The notes: generated from the letters alone by a model not told the origin. DNA of 64,000 nucleotides from an uncultured Clostridiaceae bacterium (GCA_946628065.1 CAMOWC010000005.1:1-64000); one strand, 5' to 3'. Shown: positions 1-12,464, counted from the stretch's first letter. A program made the numbers and translations.

Positions 1-142
1 TTCTATTACTTCTATCTATGTATTTTTGAGTGTGCTATTTTAATTGCATACTAAATTGTAAAAAAGTATTGCGTTTTAAATTTTCATGTAGTATAATACA
101 AACTACATTGGAAATAATACAAATAATTTATGTTATAAATTT

Positions 143-258
<116 letters not shown>

Positions 259-268
259 TTTTATATAT

Positions 269-344
269 TCCTCGTTAGCTCAGTCGGTAGAGCGCTCGGC
301 TGTTAACCGATAGGTCGTCTGTTCGAGTCAGACACGAGGAGCCA
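269..344 (+). tRNA. tRNA-Asn(GTT), CCA encoded
   Basis: 76 nt cloverleaf: acceptor TCCTCGT/ACGAGGA, anticodon loop ctGTTaa, T-loop gttcgag, terminal GCCA. Confidence 0.96.
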
Positions 345-354
345 ATTTTTTAAG

Positions 355-393
355 AGAGTGAGAGCCAATAGTATCAAGGCTTTCACTCTTTTT
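355..393 (+). terminator. Rho-independent terminator after tRNA-Asn
   Basis: gagtgagagcc ... ggctttcactc followed by T-run. Confidence 0.8.
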
Positions 394-551
394 TGTTAAA
401 GTTTTTGTTGCAATAGAGATGCAATACAGCGAGTTATTATGCAGAAAAACACAGAATTATACAGTAAATTAAGAAAATTTGATAAAATTCTAAATATTAT
501 GCTATAATAATATTGTAATTTTTTGGTTTAACAAAAAGATAAAAAAGGGAT

Positions 552-1790
552 GTGATATTTATGAGTATGCCATATAGAGATAATAATGGGGAAATGATTA
601 GAATTAGTTGGGATATGGAAGCCCTTATGAAATTAGATAAAGTAAATTATAAATTTAATGATTATACTAATGCAGATACAGAAAACAAAAAAATAATAAA
701 AGGTATGGATAAATTATTTGAATTAAAAAAAGAAAATTATGATTTGCTTATGAAAAATTCACTATATCCTGCATACTATTTAATTAGTTATGATAATGAA
801 AAGGTATATAGCGATCCTGTTGATATAATTAAGTTCAGTAATGCAAAAATAGATGAAGACACATTAACGTTTGGTATAGACTTACAATTGTATAATAATA
901 TTATTTTTATGATTGAAAGCTCAAAACATGTATCTAATAATTCTAATGGATTAGGACATATTTGGAGTAAAGTTATGGAAGCATATAGTATATTATCCGA
1001 CAATGATAATAGAAAATTAAAATATATTCTAGAAAATAAATATAAATATAAAGAAGCTGAAATTGAAAAATATTGTGAAGATCTAGAAAAATATTTATAC
1101 TATTTTTATGAAACGAGTATTATTTCATCTATGAATGAAGAAAAATGCTATGACTGTTTCAAAACTTTTAAGGCATTAAGAGAATCCGCAATACACAAGA
1201 AAACATATAGCACTCTAAACGAGTCTTTTAATGATTTTTTGTTAGACTTATTAAATAAAAAAGTAAAGCAAATGTATGAATCTGGATATTGTTATGATTT
1301 ATTTGAGGATAGATTTTTTGCAGGAGAAATATTAGAGCTAACGGATTTAAATAAAAGAAAAAGAAATCAAGTTGTGCAGTCATTATTTGATGCTTATAAG
1401 GATTGTATTAATATTAGAATAGAAAATAAAGATTTTGTTGCGGCTAAAGCAAGCTATGATATATTTGATAAAAACAGGAAATATTTTGAATATAATCAAG
1501 TAAGAGAATTAGAGCCATTAAAAGATAAGATAGATAAAAACTATGAAAATGATCCTAGAGTAAAAAGACAAAAGAAAATAAATAAATCTTATGATATTGA
1601 GGATAAGATAGTAATGCCATTAATTCTTTTATCTATAATTGTAGGAATAGTGTCTTTAATAGGTTGTTTAATTATGACATTTAAGAACTATGTATGGAAT
1701 ACTATTTTGATTGTAGATGTAGTAATATTTGTTATATTATATTTTGTAGAAAAGTATATTGCTAATATTCAAAATAATAAGAGGAAATAA
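552..1790 (+). CDS. hypothetical protein with two C-terminal transmembrane segments
   Basis: 412 aa ORF; hydrophobic segments near the C-terminus; no recognised family. Confidence 0.7.
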   Translation: MIFMSMPYRDNNGEMIRISWDMEALMKLDKVNYKFNDYTNADTENKKIIKGMDKLFELKKENYDLLMKNSLYPAYYLISYDNEKVYSDPVDIIKFSNAKIDEDTLTFGIDLQLYNNIIFMIESSKHVSNNSNGLGHIWSKVMEAYSILSDNDNRKLKYILENKYKYKEAEIEKYCEDLEKYLYYFYETSIISSMNEEKCYDCFKTFKALRESAIHKKTYSTLNESFNDFLLDLLNKKVKQMYESGYCYDLFEDRFFAGEILELTDLNKRKRNQVVQSLFDAYKDCINIRIENKDFVAAKASYDIFDKNRKYFEYNQVRELEPLKDKIDKNYENDPRVKRQKKINKSYDIEDKIVMPLILLSIIVGIVSLIGCLIMTFKNYVWNTILIVDVVIFVILYFVEKYIANIQNNKRK

Positions 1791-2059
1791 TTTAATATTA
1801 TTATCAATTTAAATGTTTGTAAACTAAAATTTTGTGATACAAAGTATGATCTCAAAAAATAAAATCACTTGTTGAGCTAATATGGAAAGAGAATAATTTA
1901 AAAGTATAAATTCTTTATAAAAAACTCATTGTTGCAATAGTGATGCAATAGGGAAAAGTATGTATGAGTTTATACAAGTTTTTATAAGAATATACGCAAA
2001 GCCCTCGTACAGACAAGGCGATATAAGGACATACAAGTTTATACAAGACCACAACATTG

Positions 2060-2083
2060 TCCAAATTTGACACGGGGAGCCAA
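2060..2083 (+). repeat. partial copy of the tRNA 3' end (possible att-site remnant)
   Basis: gtccaaatttgacacggggagcca matches the tRNA-Asn 3' end gttcgagtcagacacgaggagcca at 18 of 24 positions; no full cloverleaf upstream. Confidence 0.4.
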
Positions 2084-2088
2084 AGAAT

Positions 2089-2118
2089 AGCAGGTGTTTT
2101 AAATGCCTGCTATTTTGT
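2089..2118 (+). terminator. terminator-like hairpin
   Basis: agcaggtgttttaaatgcctgct + attttg. Confidence 0.6.
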
Positions 2119-2296
2119 TATTATACATATTGTCATTTAAGCAATTGCAATTATATAAGCATACATATAAAAAAGATGACAATGGAAACTTTTGTTGGAT
2201 AAGAACAGAGCCAGTAAATAATTAATAATGATAAGGAGTGATTTATTGAAATCACTCCTTATTTGTTCTATAATTAAACCAGAATAGGAGGTAAAA

Positions 2297-3310
2297 ATGA
2301 TTTATCCAGAATTTATTAAACCAGGAAGTGTAATAGGAGTTACTGCAACTTCAGCAGGAAATGGGAATGAATTGCATATTAGAAAGCTAGAAAGTGCAAT
2401 CTCACAACTAGAAAATAAAGGCTACAAAATAATGGAAACTCAAGATGTTAGAACCGACATAAATGGAAGAAGTGCTACAAAAGAAATACGTGCAAAGGAA
2501 TTCATGTCTTTAATTGAAAATAAAAAAATAGATGCCATTATTACAGCGCGAGGAGGAGAATTCTTAGTTGAAATTTTACCATTTTTAGACTTCGAAATTA
2601 TAAAGAAAAATCCAAAATGGATACAAGGGTATTCAGACACTACCGGACTCATTTTTTGTATTACGACTTTATGCGATATTGCGACAATTTATGGAGAAAA
2701 TTTTGGATCATTCGGAATGGTACCATGGCATGATTGCTTAAAAAAAAATTTAAAATTACTAGAAGGAGAAAGTTTTACTCAAGAAAGTTTTGATAAATAT
2801 CAAAATGAATGGGTAGAAGAAATAACAGGCCTTGAACCGTTTAATCTAGAAAAAGACGTCAAATGGATAAATGGAAGAGGTGAAATGTCAATAGATCTAA
2901 ATGGAAGATTAATAGGTGGATGTATAGACATATTAGTCTCTCTTGTTGGTACAAAATTTGATAATGTTAAACAGTTTTGTAACAAGTATAAAGAAGATGG
3001 AATAATTTGGTTCTTTGACAATTGCGAATTAACATCAGAAGGAATAATAAGAGGACTATGGCAAATGAAAGAGGCTGGATGGTTTGAACACTGCAAAGGA
3101 ATGATATTTGGAAGAAGCATGACTTTAAAAACGTCTACTGGTATTAAATTTGAAGACGCCGTAATGCAGACAATTAATGAGCTTGAGGTGCCAGTTATTT
3201 TTGAAGCAGATATTGGACATGTAGCTCCTCAAATGACTTTAATAAATGGAGCAATAGCACATATACAAAGTAAGAATGAAAAAGGTGAAATTTCTTTTGA
3301 AATAATTTAA
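2297..3310 (+). CDS. LD-carboxypeptidase / MccF-like S66 family peptidase
   Basis: MIYPEFIKPGSVIGVTATSAG...ITARGGE...QGYSDTT; good RBS aggaggt. Confidence 0.87.
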   Translation: MIYPEFIKPGSVIGVTATSAGNGNELHIRKLESAISQLENKGYKIMETQDVRTDINGRSATKEIRAKEFMSLIENKKIDAIITARGGEFLVEILPFLDFEIIKKNPKWIQGYSDTTGLIFCITTLCDIATIYGENFGSFGMVPWHDCLKKNLKLLEGESFTQESFDKYQNEWVEEITGLEPFNLEKDVKWINGRGEMSIDLNGRLIGGCIDILVSLVGTKFDNVKQFCNKYKEDGIIWFFDNCELTSEGIIRGLWQMKEAGWFEHCKGMIFGRSMTLKTSTGIKFEDAVMQTINELEVPVIFEADIGHVAPQMTLINGAIAHIQSKNEKGEISFEII

Positions 3311-3400
3311 ATAAAGACTTTGACGATTAATATTGCTATTCTGCCAATATCTATGATAATATTATTATTGATAATAAAGTTAAGAAAGGAAGCAATAGGA

Positions 3401-3838
3401 ATGAGACTGGTAGTACAAAGAGTTACAACTGCTAAAGTTGATGTTGAAGGTAAAACTGTAGGAAAAATAGATAAAGGATATATGGTACTAGTTGGAATCA
3501 CACATAATGACACAAAAGAGATAGCAGATTTTCTAGCAAAGAAATTGTGCAATTTAAGAGTATTTGAAGATGAAAATGGAAAAATGAATTTAGCATTAAA
3601 AGATGTAGGAGGAAGTTTACTGCTTATTTCACAATTTACGCTTTACGCAGACTGTTCAGGAGGAAATAGACCCGCTTTTATAGATGCAGCAAGGCCGGAA
3701 TTTGCAGAAAAGCTTTATGACTATTTTTGTGATAAATGTGAAGAAAAGGGAATAATAGTTCAAAAAGGAATATTTGGAGCCGACATGAAGGTTAGCCTAT
3801 TAAATGACGGACCAGTTACAATTATAATGGAAAAATAG
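3401..3838 (+). CDS. dtd: D-aminoacyl-tRNA deacylase
   Basis: [21 protein letters not shown]...[17 protein letters not shown]; start moved from 3320 to 3401 (RBS aagaaagga). Confidence 0.94.
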   Translation: MRLVVQRVTTAKVDVEGKTVGKIDKGYMVLVGITHNDTKEIADFLAKKLCNLRVFEDENGKMNLALKDVGGSLLLISQFTLYADCSGGNRPAFIDAARPEFAEKLYDYFCDKCEEKGIIVQKGIFGADMKVSLLNDGPVTIIMEK

Positions 3839-3918
3839 AAGAAGAAAGGCTAGACTTGGCTATATTGGAATGTCTATAATATAATAGATTAAATTATAGA
3901 AAGGCAAGTGAAATTTAT

Positions 3919-4623
3919 ATGATAGAGATTAAAAATGTTACAAAAAAATATGGAGAAAATGTGGCGCTAAATAGCGTTTCATTTAATGTAAATGACGGAG
4001 AAATATTCGCATTTATAGGACATAATGGTGCGGGAAAAACTACTTTAATAAAATCAATTGTTGGAGTACACGATTTTGATGATGGAGACATCCTGATAAA
4101 TGGAAAATCAATTAAACAAAATCCTATTGAATGTAAAAAGGAAATGGCTTTTGTACCAGATAATCCAGAGCTATACGAGAACATGAAAGCTATAGACTTT
4201 ATAAATTTTATATGTGATATGTATGAAGTCGACCAAGAAGTAAGAATGGCTAATATTAGTAGATATGCAAAAATGTTTGAAATAGAAAATAATTTAAATG
4301 ATACTATTAATTCGTTTTCTCATGGAATGAAGCAAAAAGTTGCTTTAATTGCTGCATTAACTCATAATCCTAAAATATTAATAATGGATGAACCATTTGT
4401 AGGCCTTGACCCAAAAGCTGTGTTTGACGTTAAAGAAGTTATGAACGAAATGATAAAAGAAGGAAAAACGATTTTCTTTTCAACACATATATTAGACGTT
4501 GCAGAAAGACTCTGTTCTAGAGTTGCCATTATAAAAAAAGGTGAGGTTATAAAAGTAGGAAATATGGATGAAATTAAGGGAGACGAATCTCTGGAAAAGG
4601 TATTTTTGGAATTGGAGAATTAA
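3919..4623 (+). CDS. ABC transporter ATP-binding protein
   Basis: Walker A GHNGAGKTT, signature-like FSHGMKQK, Walker B ILIMDEP. Confidence 0.95.
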   Translation: MIEIKNVTKKYGENVALNSVSFNVNDGEIFAFIGHNGAGKTTLIKSIVGVHDFDDGDILINGKSIKQNPIECKKEMAFVPDNPELYENMKAIDFINFICDMYEVDQEVRMANISRYAKMFEIENNLNDTINSFSHGMKQKVALIAALTHNPKILIMDEPFVGLDPKAVFDVKEVMNEMIKEGKTIFFSTHILDVAERLCSRVAIIKKGEVIKVGNMDEIKGDESLEKVFLELEN

Positions 4624-4625
4624 TT

Positions 4626-6239
4626 ATGAAAAAAATAATGTCGCTTTTAAAAGCATGCTTGACTGATAATATGAACTTGTTTAGGATTAAAAACAAAAAC
4701 CAAAGTGAGACATCTAAAAAAATACTTCCAATATTGGTAGCATTACTATTTCTATTCAGCATTTGGAGCTATGCTAATATGATTATGGAACCATTAGTAG
4801 AAATACATCAAGAAGTAGTATTACTTACTCTATTTATATTATTTTCAGTTATACTTACAATAGTGGAGGGAATCTATAAATCAGGGAATCTATTATTTAA
4901 CTGTAAAGATGATGACTTACTGTTATCTCTTCCAATAAAAAAATCAACAGTATTATTTATAAGAGTGTTTAAATTTTATGTATTTGAAGTATTGTATAAT
5001 GGGCTATTTTTATTACCTGCAATGCTAGTATATATAAGATATGTCAGTGTTAATATAACATTTTATATTGTTTCATTACTTGCTTTATTAATTTTACCAA
5101 TAATTCCAATAATCATATCTTGCATTGCTGGTGGAATAATTTCATTACTTTCTTCTAAATTTAAAAAGAAGAACCTTACACAAATTATATTTACAACAAT
5201 ATTATTAGTTGGAATAATGTATTTATCATTTAATTTGCAAGGATTAATTTCTCAAATTGCTCAAAATGCAACAAATATAAATGACATAATAACCAAATTA
5301 TATTATCCTGCAGGAATGTATATTAAGCTTATTACAGAATTTAATATAATAGACTTAACAATATATATATTAATACATATTGCACTTTTTACTACAGCAA
5401 TTTTTGCACTCAGCAAGATATACTTTAAAACTAACTCAAAAATGAAAATAGCAAAGTCAGGTGTTAAAACCAAAGGATATACTATAAAAACAAGAAAGCC
5501 TATGGTTGCTCTTATAAAAAAAGAGTTAAACAGATTTGCTACATCACCCGTATTTGTTATAAATGCTGGATTTGGATTGGTATTATATGTTATAGCATGT
5601 ATACTTGCTGTTATAAGATTTGACAGCTTAGTAAGCTCATTTGCAGAGCAAGGTATTGCTATAAGTACAGATGGAATAAAAGCATATATACCAGTAATAC
5701 TTTTTGGATTAATTTGTTTTGCGTCATTTATGTCATCGATTACAAGTTCAATGATTTCATTGGAGGGAAAAAGCTTTAACACTTTAAAAAGCCTGCCAGT
5801 AAAACCATTTACAATAATAATATCCAAAGTATTAACAGCTGTCCTAATAATGATACCATTTATACTAATAGGAGATTTGATAATATTTATAAGATTTAAT
5901 TTTAACATAATTGAAGTTCTAATGATTTTAATTGCTTCAATTGTATTGCCGATAGTAGCTGAAACAATAGGAATAATAATTAACCTTAAATATCCAAAAA
6001 TGGATGCAGAAACAGACACAGAAGTTGTAAAACAAAGCATGAGTACAATGATTGCTGTGCTTTTAGGAATGATATTAACTGGTCTATGCATATTTGGAAT
6101 AGTGCAAGCTGCAATGCTAGGAATGCCAACTGACTTAGTAATTTTGTTAGGAATTGTAATAAATTCAATAATATGTCTAGGATTACTAACATACTTAAAT
6201 AAAAATGGTGAAAAAGATTTTAAGAAAATAAATGTATGA
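4626..6239 (+). CDS. ABC transporter permease (ABC-2 type exporter-like)
   Basis: 537 aa polytopic membrane protein directly downstream of the ATPase. Confidence 0.85.
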   Translation: MKKIMSLLKACLTDNMNLFRIKNKNQSETSKKILPILVALLFLFSIWSYANMIMEPLVEIHQEVVLLTLFILFSVILTIVEGIYKSGNLLFNCKDDDLLLSLPIKKSTVLFIRVFKFYVFEVLYNGLFLLPAMLVYIRYVSVNITFYIVSLLALLILPIIPIIISCIAGGIISLLSSKFKKKNLTQIIFTTILLVGIMYLSFNLQGLISQIAQNATNINDIITKLYYPAGMYIKLITEFNIIDLTIYILIHIALFTTAIFALSKIYFKTNSKMKIAKSGVKTKGYTIKTRKPMVALIKKELNRFATSPVFVINAGFGLVLYVIACILAVIRFDSLVSSFAEQGIAISTDGIKAYIPVILFGLICFASFMSSITSSMISLEGKSFNTLKSLPVKPFTIIISKVLTAVLIMIPFILIGDLIIFIRFNFNIIEVLMILIASIVLPIVAETIGIIINLKYPKMDAETDTEVVKQSMSTMIAVLLGMILTGLCIFGIVQAAMLGMPTDLVILLGIVINSIICLGLLTYLNKNGEKDFKKINV

Positions 6240-6321
6240 GTTATTAAGCCATGGTGAATTTTATTTATGTTAAGCTTGCTAAAAATATACTTAAAAGGAA
6301 AAAAGAGAAAGTCTTTTAAGA

Positions 6322-6352
6322 TAACCAAAAGTTTTTAACTTTTGGTTATCTG
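6322..6352 (+). terminator. terminator-like hairpin
   Basis: ataaccaaaagtttttaacttttggttat. Confidence 0.6.
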
Positions 6353-6531
6353 CTTTTTAATCCACTGAACCATAAAATGAAAAAGATGTCGAAAATTAAA
6401 GAAAGTAAAAAAAATATGTAAGCCAAAGTAATACATCTCTAAAGGCTACTTGACAGCACGCAAATTAAGCTATACAATTCAATTTATAAGGATAATGAAT
6501 ATAGCTACTTAAAAGATAGAATAACTTATAA

Positions 6532-7926
6532 ATGGAGGAACATATGAAAAAAAACGAGCCAAGCAGAGGAAGCAAGATTTTTAGTATCATTTTCATACTA
6601 TTTGTTTTAGCTGCATTGATTTACATATATGGAATGTATAAAGAAAATTATTTTGGTGATTTCGTTAGAGCAGAGTACAATGCAAACATTTCAGAATTTA
6701 AAAGAGACAGAAGCATTAAATATGGAAAACACGACAGTTATAGAATAAAATCTGATAGGTTTAATGATGCAATGATTAGTAAAACTGTTTCAGTAATTCC
6801 TAATACACCATATAGAGTAAGCTGTATGATAAAAACTGAAAACGTGATAGCACAAAACAATAATTCAATTTCAGGAGCTGGAATTTGTATATCAGATACG
6901 ACAGAATGTTCAAAAACAATAGTTGGTACTACTAATTGGACAAAAGTGGAATTTATGTTTGACTCAAAAGACAGAGAAGAAGTAAGCATTGGATTTAGAT
7001 TGGGCTCATATTTAGATAATTGTAAAGGAACAGCATGGTTTTCAGATCTTAAGTTAGAGACAGGAGCTACTTCTAAAAACACAGAATGGAAAATAGTTTG
7101 TTTTGTATTTGATAACTTAGATGTAAATATTGAAAAAGATGGGAAACAGTATAGAGTACAAGAAAGCATGACTCAGGCAGACAAACAAGATATGAAAGAC
7201 AATATGGCGAGGACAAAAAGTAGCCTAAAATCTTTAACAAACTATAACATGACAGCAGAATATGATATTATAGAAATAACTGACCCAATAACGACCATAA
7301 GCCATGATGAAGCAAATGGTTACTATATTGCACCATCTGATGTATCAAACTTGATTCAGGAATATGTTGAAAAAGGAGAATATGACTTTATTTTTGCTGC
7401 TGTAAAGTTTGGAGAAGTAATTGGACCAGAATTAGATGAACAAAACAATTGGATTGGCCTTGGAGGAATGGATTTTCATGACATAGGATTTGCTAATATA
7501 AGGCTACCTAATGATGCAAAAAGTTATATTTATAAATACAATTCTAATATTAATTTGTTCCCAGAAGAAGCGTTTGTGCATGAATTTTGCCATACTCTTG
7601 AAAGAATTTCAAAAGAAAATGGATATGAATATCCTATTCTTCATGACTACGAAAAATATGGTTATAAAAATGAATTAAAATACGGTTTGATGAAATGGTA
7701 TGGAGATTATATGTCTCAAAACATAAAACAATCACATGGACAAAAAATTGGAATTAATCCAAATGTATATAGAATTAAACCAATACATAAATCAGCATTC
7801 AACTATGCAATGGAAGTTGAATTTGACAAAGATCCAGACAATATAATTGAGGAATTAAGAGCCATAATTAACACTATTGCAAATGCTGGAAAAAATATTA
7901 AGATAGGAGAAACGAATAACATATGA
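6532..7926 (+). CDS. membrane-anchored putative zinc metallopeptidase
   Basis: N-terminal TM, beta-rich middle region, HExxH-type motif [13 protein letters not shown]; start may be 6544. Confidence 0.6.
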   Translation: MEEHMKKNEPSRGSKIFSIIFILFVLAALIYIYGMYKENYFGDFVRAEYNANISEFKRDRSIKYGKHDSYRIKSDRFNDAMISKTVSVIPNTPYRVSCMIKTENVIAQNNNSISGAGICISDTTECSKTIVGTTNWTKVEFMFDSKDREEVSIGFRLGSYLDNCKGTAWFSDLKLETGATSKNTEWKIVCFVFDNLDVNIEKDGKQYRVQESMTQADKQDMKDNMARTKSSLKSLTNYNMTAEYDIIEITDPITTISHDEANGYYIAPSDVSNLIQEYVEKGEYDFIFAAVKFGEVIGPELDEQNNWIGLGGMDFHDIGFANIRLPNDAKSYIYKYNSNINLFPEEAFVHEFCHTLERISKENGYEYPILHDYEKYGYKNELKYGLMKWYGDYMSQNIKQSHGQKIGINPNVYRIKPIHKSAFNYAMEVEFDKDPDNIIEELRAIINTIANAGKNIKIGETNNI

Positions 7927-8948
7927 ATGTTTCTGACTTTGACTATGAACTTCCGGAAGAACTCATAGCACAACACCCAAATGAAAAAAGAGACGAAGCA
8001 AGGCTATTAGTACTAAATCGTGAGGAGAAAACAATTGAACACAAAATATTTAAAGACATAATTGATTATTTGAAACCAGGGGACTGTCTTGTAATAAATA
8101 ATACAAAAGTAATACCTGCAAGGCTTTATGGGGTAAGGGAAGATACTGGAGCAAATATAGAATTTCTACTTTTAAAAAGAATAGAAAATGATACTTGGGA
8201 CGTTATGGTTAGGCCAGGGAAAAAGCTAAAAACCGGTGCTAAAGTGAATTTTGGGAATGGCATTTTAAAGGGAGAAATAAAAGATGTTCTAGAAAATGGA
8301 GATAGAATCGTAGAGTTTAAATATGATGGAATCTTTAATGAAATTTTAGATAAAATCGGATTGATGCCACTACCACCATATATAAAAGAAACATTAAAAG
8401 AAAAGGATAGATATCAAACAGTTTATGCAAAATATGATGGTTCTGCTGCAGCACCTACAGCTGGACTGCACTTTACTGAAGACCTTTTAAAGAAAATAGA
8501 AAAAAAGGGGATAGAAATTGCAAATGTTACTCTTCATGTAGGAATAGGCACATTTCGACCTGTAAAAGTTGATAAAGTAGAAGAACATGAAATGCATTCA
8601 GAGCATTTTTACATTAAACCTGAAGACGCAGAGAAAATTAACAATGCCAAAAAAAATGGAAAAAGAGTAGTCGCGTGTGGAACTACATCTTGTAGAGTGT
8701 TAGAAAGTGTTGCAGATAAAAATGGACTTGTAAAGCCAATAGAATCTGACACAAATATTTTTATTTATCCAGGATATAAATTCAAATGTATTGATGCGCT
8801 AATCACAAATTTTCATTTGCCAAAATCAACACTTGTTATGTTAGTTTCAGCATTAGCTGGGAGAGAGCTTATATTAGATGCATACAAAAAGGCTATAAAT
8901 GAAAAATATCTTTTCTTTAGTTTTGGAGATGCAATGTTTATTTATTAA
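7923..8948 (+). CDS. queA: S-adenosylmethionine:tRNA ribosyltransferase-isomerase
   Basis: [19 protein letters not shown]...[10 protein letters not shown]...[16 protein letters not shown]; paired with tgt. Confidence 0.98.
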   Translation: MNVSDFDYELPEELIAQHPNEKRDEARLLVLNREEKTIEHKIFKDIIDYLKPGDCLVINNTKVIPARLYGVREDTGANIEFLLLKRIENDTWDVMVRPGKKLKTGAKVNFGNGILKGEIKDVLENGDRIVEFKYDGIFNEILDKIGLMPLPPYIKETLKEKDRYQTVYAKYDGSAAAPTAGLHFTEDLLKKIEKKGIEIANVTLHVGIGTFRPVKVDKVEEHEMHSEHFYIKPEDAEKINNAKKNGKRVVACGTTSCRVLESVADKNGLVKPIESDTNIFIYPGYKFKCIDALITNFHLPKSTLVMLVSALAGRELILDAYKKAINEKYLFFSFGDAMFIY

Positions 8949-8969
8949 TATATTAAAAAGGAGAACTAA

Positions 8970-10103
<1,134 letters not shown>

Positions 10104-10114
10104 GGGGAAATGTT

Positions 10115-11681
10115 ATGGAATTAACAAGTGGGGAGCAACAGGAAAAGGAAAGCAAAGGCAGAAAAATAATCATTGCTTCAATTATTTTTATGATACTATT
10201 GATAATTATAGTAGTTGCTGCTATTTTAGTTTTAAAACAGGCGGAAAATGTTAAGGAAAAGCTTACCGTTAATGGGAAACAGGTAAATATAGGAAATGGA
10301 TTCATATTAACTGATGAGGAAAGCCGGAACGCTTTATTTACCAATCCAATATATAGCAAGTTTAGTAGAATATAAGTTTTACAATGGTGAATATAAAAAA
10401 TATTCAGAAGAAAAAAGTAAATGCTATGTAGAATGTGACAACGAAATTGCCATGTTTGAAGAAAATTCAGATATTATTTATAAAAGCAGATCTTCAGCAA
10501 AAACAAACTTTGACAGCTATAAATTAGATAAACCTGTAAAAAGTTATAATGGTGTATTATATGCTTCAGTCAATACTATACAAACTGCTTTTAATACTAG
10601 AGTTAGATACTCAAGCTCCAATAACACAATTTATTTGGATACTTTGCCTAATTTAGTAAAACAATACGAAGTCACAGCAAAAGCTTATGGCTATACCGAA
10701 ATTAGTAGTGATTTTGCTACGCAAAAATCTATAATAAAGAATATGTTAGTTGCTAAAAAAGGAGAAAAATATGGAGTAATTTCACTTACCGATTTTTCAA
10801 CAATAATAGGCGATAAATATGATGCGATTAAATATGTTGAAAGTACAAATGAGTTTATAGTAACAAGTGAAAATAAATCTGGAATTTTATCTGCAAAAGG
10901 AGCTAATCAAATTGGAGTTAGATATGACAAAATAGAGCTTATTGACTCTAATGCAAAACTGTATTATGTAAAAAACAATAATCTATATGGCGTGCTAAAT
11001 CAAAATGGAAAAGTTCTTGTATACATAGAAAATGAAGACATAGGAATAGACCGTAGATATTTTGAGACAGCGGATTTAAGAAACGATTTATTTTTACTTG
11101 ACAATTGCATACCTTTAAAGAAAGACGGAAAATGGGGACTCGCAGATAAAAACGGTAGTATAATTTTAAACTATGAGTGTGATAGATTAGGGTACACCGA
11201 AACAGTTATTGTTACTTCAGAGGATAAAAACAAAGCAAATAATATTACTAATGAGGTGGCAATTACAGCAGCAGGAGACAAGAGCATAAACAATGTAATC
11301 ACTATTCCATATATAGAGGGAATAGTAATATGCAAAAAAGAAAAATATGGGGTTGTAAATTCTATTGGTAAAGAATTGATACCATGCGAATTTGACAAGA
11401 TATATTCTATTACAAATGAAGGAAAAGATGAATATTATCTAGAACAAGGCAACAGAGTAATAAAACTTGACAAATACTTAGAGGATAATAAAATTAATGT
11501 AAACATTAATACAAACACAAACACCAACACCAACACCAACACCAACACTAACACCAACACCAACACAAATACTAACAATAATACTAATACAAACAATACA
11601 ATTAATTCTAATAATACAACGAAAAACAATCAAAAAACTACTAATACTACAGACTCAAATTCAGCACTTATAATAATGTAA
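10115..11681 (+). CDS. membrane-anchored WG-repeat protein with copper amine oxidase N-terminal-like domain; one +1 frameshift at CGG 10325-10327
   Basis: Fragments 10115..10375 and 10314..11681 join by skipping C10325: ...FILTDEES-G-TLYLPIQYIASLVEYKF...; then WG-type repeats (KYGVISL, LYGVLNQ, KWGLADK, KYGVVNS) and an Asn-Thr tail. Confidence 0.82.
10325..10327 (+). other. CGG +1 frameshift site 1 (AGC C|GGA ACG)
   Basis: In frame with 10115; C skipped joins to the 10314..11681 frame. Confidence 0.8.
11509..11605 (+). repeat. hexanucleotide tandem repeat (AACACC)n encoding an (NT)n tail
   Basis: aacacaaacaccaacaccaacaccaacaccaacactaacacc... Confidence 0.9.
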
Positions 11682-11688
11682 TAAATTA

Positions 11689-11738
11689 AAAGCTTTCTTA
11701 ATATACTTAAAATAAGAGTATATTAAGGAGGCTTTTTT
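11689..11738 (+). terminator. intrinsic terminator whose 3' arm contains the downstream Shine-Dalgarno
   Basis: AAAGCTTTCTTAATATAC ... GTATATTAAGGAGGCTTTTTTT, ATG follows at 11740. Confidence 0.75.
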
Positions 11739-11739
11739 T

Positions 11740-12144
11740 ATGAATATTGGAGATAAAACCTTTGAATCTGCTAGACATAATAATTTTATGTGTATAATCA
11801 AAGGAAGTGCTAGTGCAATAATAGTTACTATTATTTTGCTTATTATATTTGCCTTACTGCTTGCTTATACAAGCATGCCAGAAAGTATTATAACTCCAGT
11901 CATAATCGGAACATGTGGGGTGAGTGTAATAATAGGTAGCATAATTAGTAGCAAAAGTATAAAAAAGCAAGGTCTAATAAATGGTGGTATTGTTGGGCTC
12001 ATTTATATATTAGTAATATATTTGCTATCAAGCATTATACAAGGTGACTTTGGAATTGATCTTAATAGTATAATTATGACTTTGGCAGCTGTAATTTCAG
12101 GTGCATTAGGAGGGATAATTGGAGTTAATTTAAAGAGAAAATAA
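11740..12144 (+). CDS. TIGR04086-like small membrane protein
   Basis: 134 aa, four predicted TM segments, located upstream of secG. Confidence 0.65.
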   Translation: MNIGDKTFESARHNNFMCIIKGSASAIIVTIILLIIFALLLAYTSMPESIITPVIIGTCGVSVIIGSIISSKSIKKQGLINGGIVGLIYILVIYLLSSIIQGDFGIDLNSIIMTLAAVISGALGGIIGVNLKRK

Positions 12145-12215
12145 TGCTTGATTTTTCTGCCAAACTATGCTAGAATATTCCTTGTTAACGAATTACGGTT
12201 TGGAGGAAATTTAAA

Positions 12216-12464
12216 ATGGAAGTTGTAAAATACGTTTTAATAGCATTTTATGTAATTGTTTGTATAGGGTTAATTGCTTTGGCGATGATGCAGTCAAAAG
12301 AAGATAGTGGTGCATCTGGAACAATTATGGGATCTACAACAAACAATTTTTATGAAAAAAATAAAGGTAGAACTAAAGAAGGAAAATTAAAAAAGTGGAC
12401 TATTATTTTAGGAATCGTTTTTGCAGTTCTTACAATTGCACTTAGCATAGTATATGCTATATAA
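12216..12464 (+). CDS. secG: preprotein translocase subunit SecG
   Basis: Two-TM protein with LALAMMQSKEDSGASGTIMGS. Confidence 0.92.
   Translation: MEVVKYVLIAFYVIVCIGLIALAMMQSKEDSGASGTIMGSTTNNFYEKNKGRTKEGKLKKWTIILGIVFAVLTIALSIVYAI

Noticed and set aside
2060-2083. Second complete tRNA gene
   Set aside because: Only the 3' end resembles a tRNA; no matching acceptor, D-arm or anticodon arm upstream.
5303-6328. 341-aa minus-strand ORF
   Set aside because: Antisense shadow of the ABC permease gene; low-complexity hydrophobic translation and no RBS context.
11509-11605. CRISPR-like array
   Set aside because: Simple 6-nt coding tandem repeat with no spacers; no CRISPR array or cas gene seen in the window.
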